Below the pieces are notes generated by a model. It did not search any database. It worked only from the letters and a program-made list of their open reading frames with translations, and was not told where the DNA came from. Of a stretch of DNA of 64,000 nt, positions 18,056 through 29,250 are shown piece by piece. Positions within the stretch are counted from its first letter, which is position 1. Each line of letters starts with the position of its first letter. The stretch spans positions 1,054,001-1,118,000 of the forward strand of contig JAHDVF020000875.1 of the NCBI GenBank assembly GCA_022606425.2. The letters run 5' to 3'. The position numbers were made by a program, and so were the translations under genes. The DNA is from Lepidostoma basale (Eukaryota; Arthropoda; Insecta; Trichoptera; Lepidostomatidae).

Positions 18056-18560
18056 GGTGTCCCGTATCCCGGAATCGATCGTTATATATAAAACATAGGT
18101 TCCCAAACTTTTTCGTCCCGTATACCCCTTTCCGATTTTTTCTGTTATATGTAGACCTTTGCCTTCTAAATAACTGTAAGTTTGTTTTTGAAGCTGACAT
18201 AGACCTACTCACTTTGATAGAGTTTACTGTAGAATTTATTTATTTATTATAAAATAGGTATACGTTATGTTTTATAGTTATACGTGTATTAATTAAAACG
18301 AAACAAAATAAAAATCCAACATTTTTACATAAAATAAATAAACAAAAAATCAACGTTTTTATGGGAGGGACAATTTTATGACATACCTAAGATATAATTA
18401 GGGAATTTACGTCAAATAACAAAATATCACATAAATACTACCTGTGAGGTGGATTATTACATTTGCGGGAAGCGAAAACTTTGATGACGGCCTGCCTAAA
18501 TGGGATCCACTCTCATGGACCCCTTTTTATCATTGACGTGGACCCCTTATACCTAATACC
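18056..18560. other. hAT-like terminal phrase and unassigned sequence
   Basis: TAGGTTCCCAAACTTTTT at 18097-18114 resembles ends of hAT-type elements, and the mirrored phrase GGACCCCTT appears at 18518-18550. No transposase readable. AT-rich, no gene. Confidence 0.3.
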
Positions 18561-18564
18561 TACC

Positions 18565-19095
18565 GAAATACCTAGAAGAGTAGGACTGGGCTGGGTTGCA
18601 TTTGGGAAAATGAAAGAACTTTTTGAAAATAAGCAGGTTCCAATTTGTCTAAAAAGATAAATATTCGACGCATATAATATACTGTCTATCCTGACATATA
18701 GTCTAGAGACAACCACCAAAAACTAACGGCGAAAGTGTCCATAAAATAAAAATCCCACAACGATCCATGGAGAGGCAAATGCTCGGCGTGAGTCTCCGAG
18801 ATATAAGAATAAATGCCGAAATAAGACGCCGAACCAAAGTCCTCGACATGATCGTAAAGCTAAATTAAAGTGGCAATGAGCTGGACATGGCAAGACAGGG
18901 CAATACCCGATGGACATCTAGAATGCTTCAGTGGAGACCTTGAACAAATAAAAGGAGTGTCGGAAGGCCACCTAAAAGATGGAAATAACTGGAAAGACCT
19001 GGATGCGGAAGGGTCAAGACAGGGACGAGTGGAAGAAAGTGAAAGGGGTCTATATCCACTAGTGAAGGGAAAAAGGCTGAAGAAGTAGAAACATA
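18565..19095 (+). mobile_element. LINE-D-type fragment
   Basis: Plus frames read RVGLGWVAFGKMKELFENKQ, VPICLKRKI, then after stops ERQMLGVSLRD and EIRRRTKVLDMI, WTSRMLQWRP, SVGRPPKRWK, and a decayed end GKRLKKK. It is the same arm of RT as 15081-15401 plus the preceding ~50 residues. Frameshifts throughout. Confidence 0.65.
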
Positions 19096-19124
19096 AGAAA
19101 TGGATCCCTTGCAAGTCGAAATCG

Positions 19125-19640
19125 ACTACCGGGGTTCGATATATTCTTCTTCGATGGCCCTACAGCCCATATCGAGTCTTAGCCTCCAGTATTCTTCGCC
19201 TCCAACTCCTCCTGTTCTCCGCGTCGACCCTCCAATCTGACACTCGTAATAATTTCGCCCCATCTCTCCCAACTTCATCCTTCCATTGCAGCCTTGGTCG
19301 TCCAATTGCCGTTCTACCAACTCTCCAGAAATCTTTTTGGGATTCGCGATGACGGCATCCTCTGCACGTGACCGGCCCATCTCAGTCTATTCAGTCTGAC
19401 CTGTGTGGAGAGACTGGGAGCTTTGTAAATATGGTACAGCTTGTCATTATGCCACACTCTCCAGCCTTCACCGTCATTCACAGGTCCCAGAATTCTGCGC
19501 AGCACCCTTCTCTCAAAAGTATCCAGTCGCTCTGCGGATTTCGCTGTCATTGTCCACGCCTCACACCCATAAGTCACCATTGTTCGGATGACCGGGGTTC
19601 GATATAAACCAGTTTGGAAATCACTGATCGGGAACAATAG
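19125..19640 (-). mobile_element. LINE-D-type fragment
   Basis: Minus frames: VIRTMVTYGCEAWTMTAKSA, ERLDTFERRVLRRILGPVND, RLRWAGHVQRMPSSRIPKRF and, in a second frame, QLDDQGCNGRMKLGEMGR and GVGGEEYWRLRLDMGCRAIE. It faces the previous fragment tail to tail. Frameshift near 19330. Confidence 0.75.
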
Positions 19641-20139
19641 CTAGATAAATACCTCGTTAATTAATAATAAGTACCTAATTAATAATAAGTAACCTTGCTG
19701 TAAGTATTATAAATGATAATGTTTTTGGCTCTCGGGTTAAATACCTGTATAACAGAGATTATATAGAAGGCAGATTCTCGTTAAATAATTCTTAGAATGT
19801 CAATATTTTCACGGTTCGTCCAAATATTGGTAAATCTCGAGTTGCCAAACATTGTTAATTGGCAATAAGTATAATTCCCGATTTGACATTTTACCATGAG
19901 AAAGTCATCCAAGATATCGACTTTAAAAGGTAAATATTATAGAAATGGATATTTATTAGGGAGAAAAACAGATCCAGTTTCGTAGCGAAGATTGAAAAAT
20001 TGCAAATAATAAACCATTTTATCATTATCTAAAATAAACACTTTTCGTAATGGAGACTAAACAATACAAATAGAGTATTAGTTTTATAATTAAATACCGT
20101 CGGGAAAACTCTCAGAGGTCTGTGAGATACCTATACAGA
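19641..20139. other. No feature recognised
   Basis: AT-rich, stops in all frames, a short direct repeat TAATTAATAATAAGTA at about 19660 and 19680. Nothing else seen. Confidence 0.5.
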
Positions 20140-20250
20140 AAAAGAAAAAAGTGTAATACTGAGGACATCGTGAGATGGAGCAGAATGAGGAGACGATTCT
20201 GGCGAGATCATGTAGGGGAATTGTGGTTAAAATAACATTGTTTGGTAAGA
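20140..20250 (+). mobile_element. LINE-C-type scrap
   Basis: GAGGACATCGTGAGATGGAG and GAGACGATTCTGGCGAGATC translate as EDIVRWSRMRRRFWRDHV, matching EVEDVVRWGRQRRRYWHEHV of LINE-C. Only ~40 codons remain. Confidence 0.55.
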
Positions 20251-20395
20251 TGACATAGTTTCCTTATCCAAACGCTAAAACGACGTTCACGTACCAGCTC
20301 AAAGAAGGGGCCACTGCGTTAATCTTCTGTAGTCGCCCGCTTCCATTGTTTGGATGTGGTGTGGAATATTTTGATTTTGTCGAGTGGAAATAATC

Positions 20396-20935
20396 AAATC
20401 AAATCAGTTTATTTTCTCAAAAGATATTACAAACAACAATTATAATTTAAGGCATCTATTGAGAACAGATATATACAATAATACCAGGAACGCATTCGAC
20501 TTTAGGAATACAAGATACTCTCTAAAGTCAAGAGTACCTATCTGTCTTCTAAACGTACTTTCACTAATATGAAAGACATCGATTTCCGAAGCGATCATGT
20601 TCAGCAGTTTGATTGCTCTCCCCATTGGCATCACTAGAGGCAGGTTGGTTCTGCATGTTGGGACATAAAACAGTCTGTGCTGACGCTGTCGAAAATAACA
20701 ATCCGGAACATAATGATGGATACCCTCCAAAATGACAGAATTCTCAAAGATTCCCCTGTTAAGTCTGAAGAAATGGGTAAGTGTGAACCCATCCCTCATT
20801 ATCTGTAGACTACCAAAGATCTGTAGACTACCAAAGACTACTAGACACGGATAGCTACCAAACTCTCTCATGTAGAGATATCTCAGAAATCTTTTCTGAA
20901 CCCTCTCTATTATTTTGGTTAATGTGTTTCTGGCG
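20396..20935 (-). mobile_element. jockey-like LINE, 3' fragment
   Basis: Tail complement AATCAAATCAAATCAG at 20395. Minus ORF 20440-20871 encodes MREFGSYPCLVVFGSLQ, TLTHFFRLNRGIFENSVILE, HRLFYVPTCRTNLPLVMPMG and IASEIDVFHISESTFRRQI. Same family as 51411-53051; truncated just upstream. Confidence 0.85.
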
Positions 20936-21584
20936 AAAAGTTGTGTCAGGTAAGTGTTTCACTGTGTCTGACTATATTAATAGGAAGTTTATTATGGCTT
21001 ATGTATATTAAATCATCATAAATGTAATCTTAGAGATTTTAGTAGTTGAACGTTCAAATCATTTCATTCTCTGTCTGGTAAGATGACATAGCAAATGATA
21101 AAATATCTTCTTATGAATGACGCCCCGACTTTCTTTTATATTACAGTTACTGGGCATCCTAGATTGAAAATTAAACCCGATTAATATTCTTACATCTAAA
21201 ATACTTCAGGGTAAGGCGACGCCGTACTATGCCATTTTAAGCCGACAGTTGTTATGTTATGTTACCAGACAGGGAATAGAATAATTTAAACATTCTACTA
21301 GTAAAATCTTTAATGTTACATTTATTATAATTTATGTGTTTAATATACATGCCACAATAAACATACTTTATATTAAAATAGTCAAACACAGTGAAAAACA
21401 TACCTGACACAACTTTTCGCCATAAACTCATAAATCAAAATAATATTTTTACGCGACAAAATCAAAATATTTCATATCACATCAAAACAACGCAAAAAGA
21501 AGATAAGTGCAGTGGGCTCATCTTTGACATGATACGTGAACGTTGTTTTGGCATTTGTGGCATAAATATTTTAGTTGATAAGGG
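20936..21584. other. No gene recognised
   Basis: AT-rich. The phrase GGTAAGATGACATAG occurs at about 20244 and 21078, hinting at an older repeat. A 148-codon frame starting at 21391 runs into the pogo-like relic and matches nothing that I know. Confidence 0.4.
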
Positions 21585-21587
21585 CAT

Positions 21588-22044
21588 TACAGTACCTACA
21601 CTCCTAATTTCCCGGGTCGGGTTAACCGGGAAGCAGATTATCCGGGAACTTGAGTCATTGAAAACATATTTTATAAAATCAAAAATATTTCACAATCGTA
21701 CTTATATAATGCAAACAAATACTCAAATTTGTCACAATGACATTGGGCGTTTAGTTTACATTTACGCCACCGTTAATCTATTATACATATGTTTGTGTGT
21801 TTGCAATAAACACCCGCAGCTTAGTTCATACTCATAAAACATTCTCGTTGATTTTATTTTACTGTGAAAAAGTGTCTATAATAATGGAGTCGTACTTTCA
21901 ATTGAACAAAAACTCGAAATAATTCAAAAGTTTGAAAATGGTGCAACCGTTAAATATTTATTAAATTGTTTGCGGATTAACCGGGAAATCGATTATACGG
22001 GATTTTTTTCACCATCCATCCCGGAATATCGAGAGTGTACTGTA
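21588..22044 (+). mobile_element. pogo/Tigger-type element relic
   Basis: Starts TACAGTACCTACACTCC and ends GAGAGTGTACTGTA (inverse TACAGTACACTCTC), so TIRs within TA. Terminal motifs TTAACCGGGAAGCAGATTAT and ATTAACCGGGAAATCGATTA are typical of the family. Between 21886 and 21965 one frame reads GVVLSIEQKLEIIQKFENGA and TVKYLLNC, the start of the CENP-B-type helix-turn-helix of Tigger transposases. The rest is deleted, so non-autonomous. Confidence 0.7.
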
Positions 22045-23095
22045 TGTCATCTTACCTATCTATGTCATTTTAAGAACACTATAATAATAATTTGGGTACA
22101 TAATCATTTGCGTAATATTTAAATATGTAGGGAGAAATTTCAGCAAACAATTGTCCTTGTTGAATCTGTACGAAATTCTTTTAAATATTTCAAAATTAAT
22201 TTGCTTCACAACAAAACGGACTGGTTTCGGAGAAAAAAAATCAGCATTTCATTAATAATTAACATGACATCGAGGTTGAATAACTTCTGGGAGGAAAACA
22301 TAAAATATGAGGTGGCCAACTTGTATGGAATTGAATTTCTTAGAGCTACAAAATAATTTAGATTGAAAAAGTTTTCCTTTTTGTTGAGAAATGAAAATTT
22401 TTCTCAGAGTGACATTATGAACTTGTACGCCATTTTGATTAACTGACGGCAAAGTGACTCGCATTGATTTAAAGTGTATTATTTTATTTCCGAGCATGGA
22501 GATTGATATCTGTGTACAATGGCGTGATGGTGTTTATGAAGAGGGCTGGTAATTACAAAGGTGCTAAGTCAATGCCGTCTTAAAAGAATTTACCAGGCCG
22601 TAAGGACATGGACAATATTTGCAACATATATTTCTGGGCCGTTAGTATGTGTCTAGTGCCGTGATCTCGTATTTTATTTCGATTATAAATCTGAAATAAT
22701 GTAAAATACGACTACGATCATATTATTACTCCTTATATAAGTGTTATAAACATTTTAATATAATTCATTTGTGTTTCCGCAATGCCGGTATATCAGTTTT
22801 ACCCTGTTTAACCTCTCTCCTCGTGCCGAACCATTTGTAAAGTATGTATATGCATTTCTTTCAGTGTGTTTACTTTATAAAAGTATTAGTAATATATTGA
22901 ACGCACATTGAATTGTACAATATAGTTTTTATACAACTTTCCTATGTAAAATGTTCAAAATTATCTTTCGATGTAACCTCAAAAGTAACATTAGCTTCAA
23001 AATTTATAATATTGTACATTAACCTCAAATCTCGTAATAATAATACATCATATAATAATATCGTTAAAACGTTTATGTTTATTAATAAAACTAAC
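22045..23095. other. No gene recognised
   Basis: AT-rich with scattered short frames (longest minus 22252-22497, low-complexity basic, not recognised). No coding or RNA feature supported. Confidence 0.45.
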
Positions 23096-23580
23096 TACTA
23101 ACTAACCATCACGCTATTTCCCCGGAGGGGGAGGCAGAGAGGATGGATCGCCACAATGCTCTGTCCTGGCATATCTCTCGGGCTTCCTCTACATTCATAC
23201 ATCGTACCATGCACGCACGTCGATTATTCCGACGTCGAATGTGGCCGCATTTTAGTAATTGATTAATTTGGTCATGCCATGTTTTCCTCGGTCGTTCTCG
23301 GCTTCTTTTTCCACTCACGCTGCTTGTGTACAACTTTTTAACCATTATTCTCTCATTCATTCGTTCCACATGTCCAAACCATATCAAGGATCCTTTTTTA
23401 ATTTTATCCATGATGCAGTCATCTGCCTTACATTTTTCTCTTATTTCATCGTTCGGTATTCTATCATACAACGTTTTACCGCACATTCTTCTTAGTGATC
23501 TCATTTCTACGGCGTTTATCCTGCTTTCATCCTTCTTTTGCCAGCTCCAAGCTTCACTTACATACATGTTTATTAATTAT
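23096..23580 (-). mobile_element. LINE-A 3' fragment, well preserved
   Basis: Minus ORF 23109-23567: MYVSEAWSWQKKDESRINAV, EMRSLRRMCGKTLYDRIPND, CIMDKIKKGSLIWFGHVERM, RERPRKTWHDQINQLLKCGH, MNVEEAREICQDRALWRSIL, ends SASPSGEIA. An uninterrupted 152 codons, so a relatively young copy. Tail complement CTACTAACTAACC at 23094. Upstream coding is truncated. Confidence 0.88.
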
Positions 23581-24224
23581 TTCGAAAAAGTCGCGATATT
23601 TTTACCAAAATTGTTTGACATTTGGTAGCTGTCAGTTCGATCGGACCCAGATTTATAAATTTAACACTTGAGAAAAATAGACTTCGAGACGGCATTGGCT
23701 AAGGTGGTTTAAACATAAAACAAAGAATAATAGAAAAAAAAACTTTTTACTGTAACAAGTATCATGTTGATAGGAGAAAAACTAGATAAGGATAATGAAT
23801 GCACCCTATATCAAATGTCTGGAAAGAAAATATGTAATTTTATTTCCATCTATTTGATGAGCACCAGCGAGATTGCTAGACCATAACATTCAAGGACGGT
23901 GTAATAAAAGGAGCAGGTACTGAAGTAAAGTATGAATAAAACGCGATCAATTCTCGTTCCGCTATTTAAATTAAAGACTGCTGAAACTTGAAGATGCGAT
24001 AGAAACTACCACTTAAGTGTACGGGTGAAGATGACAGATGAATTAAACGGTTTTCACTATCCGCTTTGGATGTAGTCCTCTAGCCGGGCCCGCACTGAAT
24101 TCAAGGGGTAGATGACACTATCAGACCCAATAAAGCCGTACAAATTATCATGTATTTTTAATTAAACTAACTTAATTACATTTATAATTAACTAAGCATC
24201 ACGTTGTTTTTTTTAGTTTTTTTA
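23581..24224. other. No gene recognised
   Basis: Noncoding, stops in all frames; no repeat recognised apart from a TA-rich end before the next LINE. Confidence 0.45.
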
Positions 24225-24385
24225 TTCTTCTTCTTCTTTTAGACCTTTGGTCTGTTTCTGTAATCAGGCTGGCCTCTCTTGGGAGGTTGTTTCCCAGCTA
24301 TCCCTCTATCTCTTTGGCAGTAGCGGTACTACCATAGAAGCCCAGAAGCCTGGCTTGCGTAAGAAATTTTGAATCAAAACCCCCA
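24225..24385 (-). mobile_element. LINE-C-type 3' end
   Basis: Tail complement TTCTTCTTCTTTTAGACCTT at about 24227, then GGCCTCTCTTGGGAGG. The distal part (CATAGAAGCCCAGAAGCCTG to 24385) is the inverted partner of 24510-24575. Together with the next entry it makes an inverted pair. Confidence 0.65.
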
Positions 24386-24504
24386 AATCTAACAAATCGT
24401 GCCCCCGCATAAACCACATAAACCAACAACCCAACAAATCATCTTCCAGCAATGTTCCCATCAGACGTAAGAGGAATAGCCAAAAGAGCTGAACCTGTTT
24501 AAGC

Positions 24505-24885
24505 TAGAAGAGGTTTTGATTCAAAATTTCTTACGCAAGCCGGGGTTCTGGGCTTCTATGGCAGCACAGCTACTGCTCTTTGGCGGTCTTCTAGGGGGGC
24601 GGTAGCCAACAGGAATCTGATGTGCTGCCATCCGCGAGATCTGCAAGGTGGAGGATGTCGTGAGATGGGCCAGACAACGCAGAAGATACTGGAATGCGCA
24701 TGTGCAGAGGATGGATCCCACCAGAATCCCACACGCTGTGGCGCATCAGATTCCTGCCGGCTGCCGTCCCCTCGGAAGACCGCCGAAGAGATGGAAAGAT
24801 AGTTGGGAGTCAACCTCCCAAGAGAAGCCAGCCTGATTTCAGGAACAGACCAAAGGTCTATAAGGAGAAGAAGAAGAAGAAGAAG
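24505..24885 (+). mobile_element. LINE-C-type 3' end, (GAA)n tail
   Basis: Plus frames: MEDVVRWARQRRRYWNAHVQ, RMDPTRIPHAVAHQIPAGCR, PLGRPPKRWKDSWESTSQEK, then TCTATAAGGAGAAGAAGAAG at 24855-24890. Same C-terminal arm as LINE-C but a different sub-family tail (GACCAAAGGTCTATAAGG). Broken start. Confidence 0.8.
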
Positions 24886-24889
24886 AAGA

Positions 24890-25355
24890 AGCTATGGTTT
24901 CAAGTTTCAAATTTTAAAAATAGATTCAGAATAAACTATACCTTCTTATTCTCAGTATTGCTAACTACGAAATCAGCTGAAGAGCTTTAATGTTGTGTTT
25001 CGAAAATCACATACCAAAAACTAACTTCACATTTGAGGCTGACCGAAATAAGTATAATTACGCACAGCGGGGAGTAAATATCTAATTATTTCGCCAGGGA
25101 CTGAAGGAGTAGGGTTAGGTTTGATATTGCCAGGGCAGGTGAGGTTAGGTTAGGTACCCACGCCTTTATTGCAAGCGGGACAACGGATTAAATTGTCCGC
25201 AGAAACAGTCTTGTCAAACTTTCTCCCTCTCTGACAACACCAGCTAGTTTATTGCCGTCGGCAGGCCCGGCATCGCGCCGTCTGGCCCTTTGTTTTATTT
25301 ATTTATTGTAGGTACACAAACAATAAATAAGAAACAAGAAGCCTGTGTTCTGCCA
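24890..25355. other. No gene recognised
   Basis: Contains GGTTAGGTTAGG at about 25144 and a moderately GC-rich stretch 25080-25290. TTAGG-like phrase is only two units long. No ORF of interest. Confidence 0.45.
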
Positions 25356-25359
25356 GTTG

Positions 25360-25860
25360 GTACTTATGGTCTTCTTCTTCTCCTCTTCTTTTTCCTCAGC
25401 CAATCCCGTCCACTCCCGGACAAAAGCCTCCTCCATTTGCTTCCATGTCATTCTGTCCTGTGCAGACTGCATCCAGGTTATTCCGACGTGTCTGTTTAGA
25501 TCATCCTTCCACCGTAGTTGCGGTCGCCCTGCACTTCTCTCACGGTCTCAAAGTCAGCAGTCTTTTTGTCCACTTTTCATCTGAGTGACCTGCCCATTGC
25601 CATTTTAGAGTCGCCACCCGGTGGATGATGTCAGTGACCTTTGTTTTTTCTCTCGTCGTATCGTTTCTGTCTCTGTCTCTTAGGCTTATTCCTAACATGG
25701 CTCGGCTCTTTCCATGGCTCTTTGGGTCACTCGTAGTTTCTCGGCACTTTGTTTGGACAATGTTACATTTTCAAGACCATAAGTACCAATTGGCAGAACG
25801 CAGGCTTCATAGACTTTTCGTTTCAGGTTGATCGGTATTTTCCGGTTTTTAAGAAATAAA
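25360..25860 (-). mobile_element. LINE-D 3' fragment
   Basis: Tail complement TCTTCTTCTCCTCTTCTTT at about 25370. Minus coding: VYEACVLPIGTYGLENVTLS, KQSAEKLRVTQRAMERAEPC, and the tail domain with GRPQLRWKDDLNRHVG-type sequence. It forms an inverted pair with the next element, head to head at about 25858. Confidence 0.75.
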
Positions 25861-25865
25861 CCGGA

Positions 25866-26340
25866 AACCTTAAAAACCGGAAAATACAAAACATGGTCTT
25901 ATGGTCTTGAAAATAGTCTACTTATGGTATTGAAACTGTAACATTGTCCAAACAAAGTGCAGAGAAACTACAAGTGACCTAAAGAGCCATGGAAAGAGCT
26001 ATGTTAGGAATAAGCCTAAGAGACAGACTCAGGAACGATACGGTGAGAGAAAAAACAAAGGTCACTGACATAATCCACCGGGTAGTGACTCTAAAATAAC
26101 AATGGGTAGGTCACGTAGCCAAAAGCTCAGACGAAAAATGGACTAGAAGACTGCTGACTTGGAGACCGTGGACGGCAAAGAGAAGTGCTGGGCGACAGCA
26201 ACTACGGTGGAAGGATGTCCTACGACAGATACGTCGGAATAACCTAGATGCAGTCTGCACAAGACAGAGTGACATGGAAGCGAATAGAGGAGGCCTTTAT
26301 CCAGGAGTGGACGGGAATAGGCTGAGGAAGAAGTAGAATA
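25866..26340 (+). mobile_element. LINE-D 3' fragment
   Basis: Plus: LVLKIV, TVTLSKQSAEKL-like, RAMERAMLGISLRDRLRNDT, VREKTKVTDI, WVGHVAKSSDEKW, SAGRQQLRWKDVLRQIRRNN and GLYPGVDGNRLRKK, with several stops, ending AGGCTGAGGAAGAAGTAGAA. Mirror of 25360-25860. Confidence 0.75.
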
Positions 26341-26344
26341 AGAC

Positions 26345-26640
26345 AGAAACAAATCTCATTTACAAATTTCTTCTCAGTCGTATTCCTCATGATTGAGGGT
26401 CGTGTCCATCCCGTAAACCATTGACCATGGCACGCCATGCGCTCCTGTCACCCGCCAGTCTCCAGGCTGCAGCTAATGAGAGACCAGTCAGATCCCTGAT
26501 TCGATCTGACCAGCGGCTCAATGGTCGTCCTTGTGGTAGCCTTTCCTTTACTTTGCTCATGATAATGAGTTTTTCAAGGTTGTCCTGATCTCTCCGGGGT
26601 ATGTGATCAAAATATTTTAATCAGTTTTATATGTTGTGAA
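26345..26640 (-). mobile_element. LINE tail fragment
   Basis: Minus: FDHIPRRDQDNLEKLIIMSK, VKERLPQGRPLSRWSDRIRD, LTGLSLAAAWRLAGDRSAWR, AMVNGLRDGHDPQS. This C-terminal end (R--GRP--RW-D---...DR-AWR) belongs to a further non-LTR family, not seen elsewhere in the window in this form. Confidence 0.75.
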
Positions 26641-26759
26641 TATTTATGCTGCGTATCCAAGCTGCTAAAACATAAACTTTTCACTATAATCTTGGATTAT
26701 TATAACATTATTGTTACTATAATATAGTGTTCGGAAAACAATGGAATTGTTTATACGAA

Positions 26760-26960
26760 TAAATACGCCTATTTTATATTTAGAAGTTATATTATATTTT
26801 ATGGGAAATACATATTTCGTCTTACTAAGGCATAATCAAATGTTATAATACATTTGATAATGCCTGAGTAAGGCGAAACATATCATTCCCATAAAATATA
26901 ATAAATCTTCTAGATAACAGAAGTTGTCATTCGTATTAATTATTAATTATGGAGTTTTAC
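26760..26960. mobile_element. Palindrome with hammerhead-like arms
   Basis: TATTATATTTTATGGGAA (about 26788) mirrors TTCCCATAAAATATAATA (about 26886). The right arm holds TTTGATAATGCCTGAGTAAG, GCGAAACATATC: stem II TGCCTGAGTAAGGC, GAAA, CATA and UC. The CUGANGA box reads TTGATAA. The flank TATTAATTATTAATTATGGA GTTTTACATC recurs near 55600, a sister palindrome. Confidence 0.5.
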
Positions 26961-27375
26961 ATCATGCTTCAAGAAACAATACAAATATTATATTATATAT
27001 TTTTAAGAGTAATTTTTGACGCCTGACATTTGACACCCTTCAAAACTTATGCAACCGGCCCTGGTATATAGTAGTTAGGGTCTTGAATTAGAACTATTTC
27101 CAGGTTTCGGGAGCATTTCACGGCCATGACACCAGGAAAGGGCCCGAATGGTCGGGATAAGGCTAACGCGAATGAGTTGATTGTCCGCGTGTACTGATTT
27201 AATTGAAGCGAAGGGACTCCTAGGGACAAGCGCGTGTTTGGGTGATGCTTTATCTTACTGCAGGGGAAAACAGAAAACTCATGTTTATTGTTTCTTGAAC
27301 AATTGTGTAAACTCATTATTTAATAATTAATACGAATGGATACGTCCGTTAGCTGGAATTTTTATGTCTACATTT
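26961..27375. other. No gene; GC-richer block 27050-27260
   Basis: A minus frame of 89 codons (27047-27316) covers the GC-richer block; residues such as SLGVPSLQLNQYTRTINSFA, and ALSRPFGPFPGVMAVKC match nothing that I recognise. Possibly a decayed element or noncoding conserved DNA. Confidence 0.3.
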
Positions 27376-27378
27376 GAT

Positions 27379-27428
27379 ATCTACATCTACATCTACATCT
27401 ACATCTACATCTACATCTACATCTACAT
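27379..27428. repeat. (ATCTAC)n microsatellite
   Basis: Eight consecutive copies of the hexamer ATCTAC followed by ATATAAATAAAACTCAATG. It may mark the 5' end of the Helitron-like block, which would explain why TC ends repeat. Confidence 0.9.
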
Positions 27429-28589
27429 ATAAATAAAACTCAATGTCCCATCTGTGTGTCTCCTTCTTTCTCGGTGATTCCTGAGCTGATCCTTTTGAAA
27501 TTTGGAGAATGGACTAAGTGGAATTCAGCGGTCGTCATAGGCATATTTTTGTTATTAATCGAGCTCTAATTAACTTTATAAATTAATCAATTAATTGAAA
27601 ATTTTCGTAGTGCAAACGAATATAGACCTTAATGTTCGTATCACCTGAGTATCAATCTTTTGAGTCTATATTCGTTTGACATGGTCTGGAGAGAATTCAG
27701 TCTCCATGTAATTTTGTGTAGTGGCAACAATGTGTTTTTCTTTCTGACAGTCCAATATATTGCGTTTTACTTTGGGATGTATAATACTTAATACGTTTTA
27801 CTTATTACGTACTAAAATAATTGGTTGTTTAATTGGTACAGTCTATTTTATTGGCCATATTTTAATGTACATTAATGTAGACAGGTAATTATTCTTCCAA
27901 ATTTTGGCGAGTATAATTTTTACGCGTCATTTGAGGTTATGCACGAAATCTTATTTTTTCGTGTGGCTGAAACTTATTCGTTTCTCTTACGTTCGACGGT
28001 GATTACTTAATGATATTCGTTTTCTAGAATTCTAGCCGTTCGATTGGTCACGTGGTCTCCTGTCAAAACGTAATTTACGTCGTAATATTTTGTAGGTATA
28101 CTTATATTTCTAATTCATATATATCTTCAAGTTATTCTATTTTGCCGTTGAAATGAATACATATTATATTTCCGCATTACATATTTCAAAGTTATATTTC
28201 TAAATAATATCGAATAGAGAAGAAATTAAATATCGTTTTACTTACGTATCATATCTATGTAATTTTAGGTTATGAAATTTCTGGGATTAAACATATTCAA
28301 AGGATGATAGCGAAAATAAAAAATATTGGACGTCGAAGCTCTACAAGAATATGAAGAAACTTGCTTCCGTAAGTATAATATAATATTTATATTTCTAATT
28401 CATAAATATATTTTCAGTTTATTCTATTTTGCCGTTTTCTTTATACGCATACTTTCGTCAGGGAAATTGTTACATTACCACAGCAACGGTAAGAAAGTTC
28501 TAATGATATACAATATGAATTACAATATGAATGAATGACACAATTCTTATGACTTTTTCCGTTTATTTCTAGGAAAATAAAGTAACAGA

Positions 28590-29250
28590 TCAGAGATGGG
28601 ACGAAAATTACCAATGCAGCGTGCAAAATAACTTCGTTAAAATGGAATTAGATCAGTCAAACAACGGATGATCAGTGAATTAGATGTACCCTGGAGTGGC
28701 GAATGAGAACCGGCTCATTTTCACATTACACATAAGCTATTTTTAGTAGTTTTCATTCATATATGAAAATTACATTATTAATTTCAGGTAAGGTTTTTAA
28801 ATTTACAGTTTATAGACAATAATTAAGCACACTCCCAAACGTGCCACCAATATATCTGAAATTTGTGTTGCTCGGGCTTTCACAGTAGCAGGTCGTCCGC
28901 CTGAAATATACTTCCTGCACGCCTCAGATGCATTGACAATCCGACAGACTTTAAATCTCACCTGAAAACCCACCTTTTCAAAATATCGCATAAAATGTTA
29001 ACAACGGTTGTCTGTATATCAATAAACAATATTATATCACATTTGCACAAAGCATTCATATGTTTAGAGAAACAAAACTCTTGATTTTGTTGTCCATGAA
29101 ATTCACATCAGAGCCAATAAAGTAAGTTTCTACGATCGTGATTTCGCTGTTGTTACATGCACCTTTCATGACTAAAAACATTGTCAAAGCGCCCTTGACG
29201 TGAGCTATTCACGAAAACGGCGATTATCAGTTCCGTAAGTTCAATGTTTA
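28590..29250. repeat. Segmental repeat, copy 1
   Basis: 28717-29243 (ACATTACACATAAGCTA to GAAAACGGCGATTAT) is repeated almost base for base at 31138-31668. It includes plus-frame LINE-like remnants ARAFTVAGRPPEIYFLHASD, LTIRQTLNLT and KPTFSKYR, that is, a jockey/CR1-type C-terminus with shifted frames. The segment 29020-29150 also recurs inverted at 32998-33125. Confidence 0.75.
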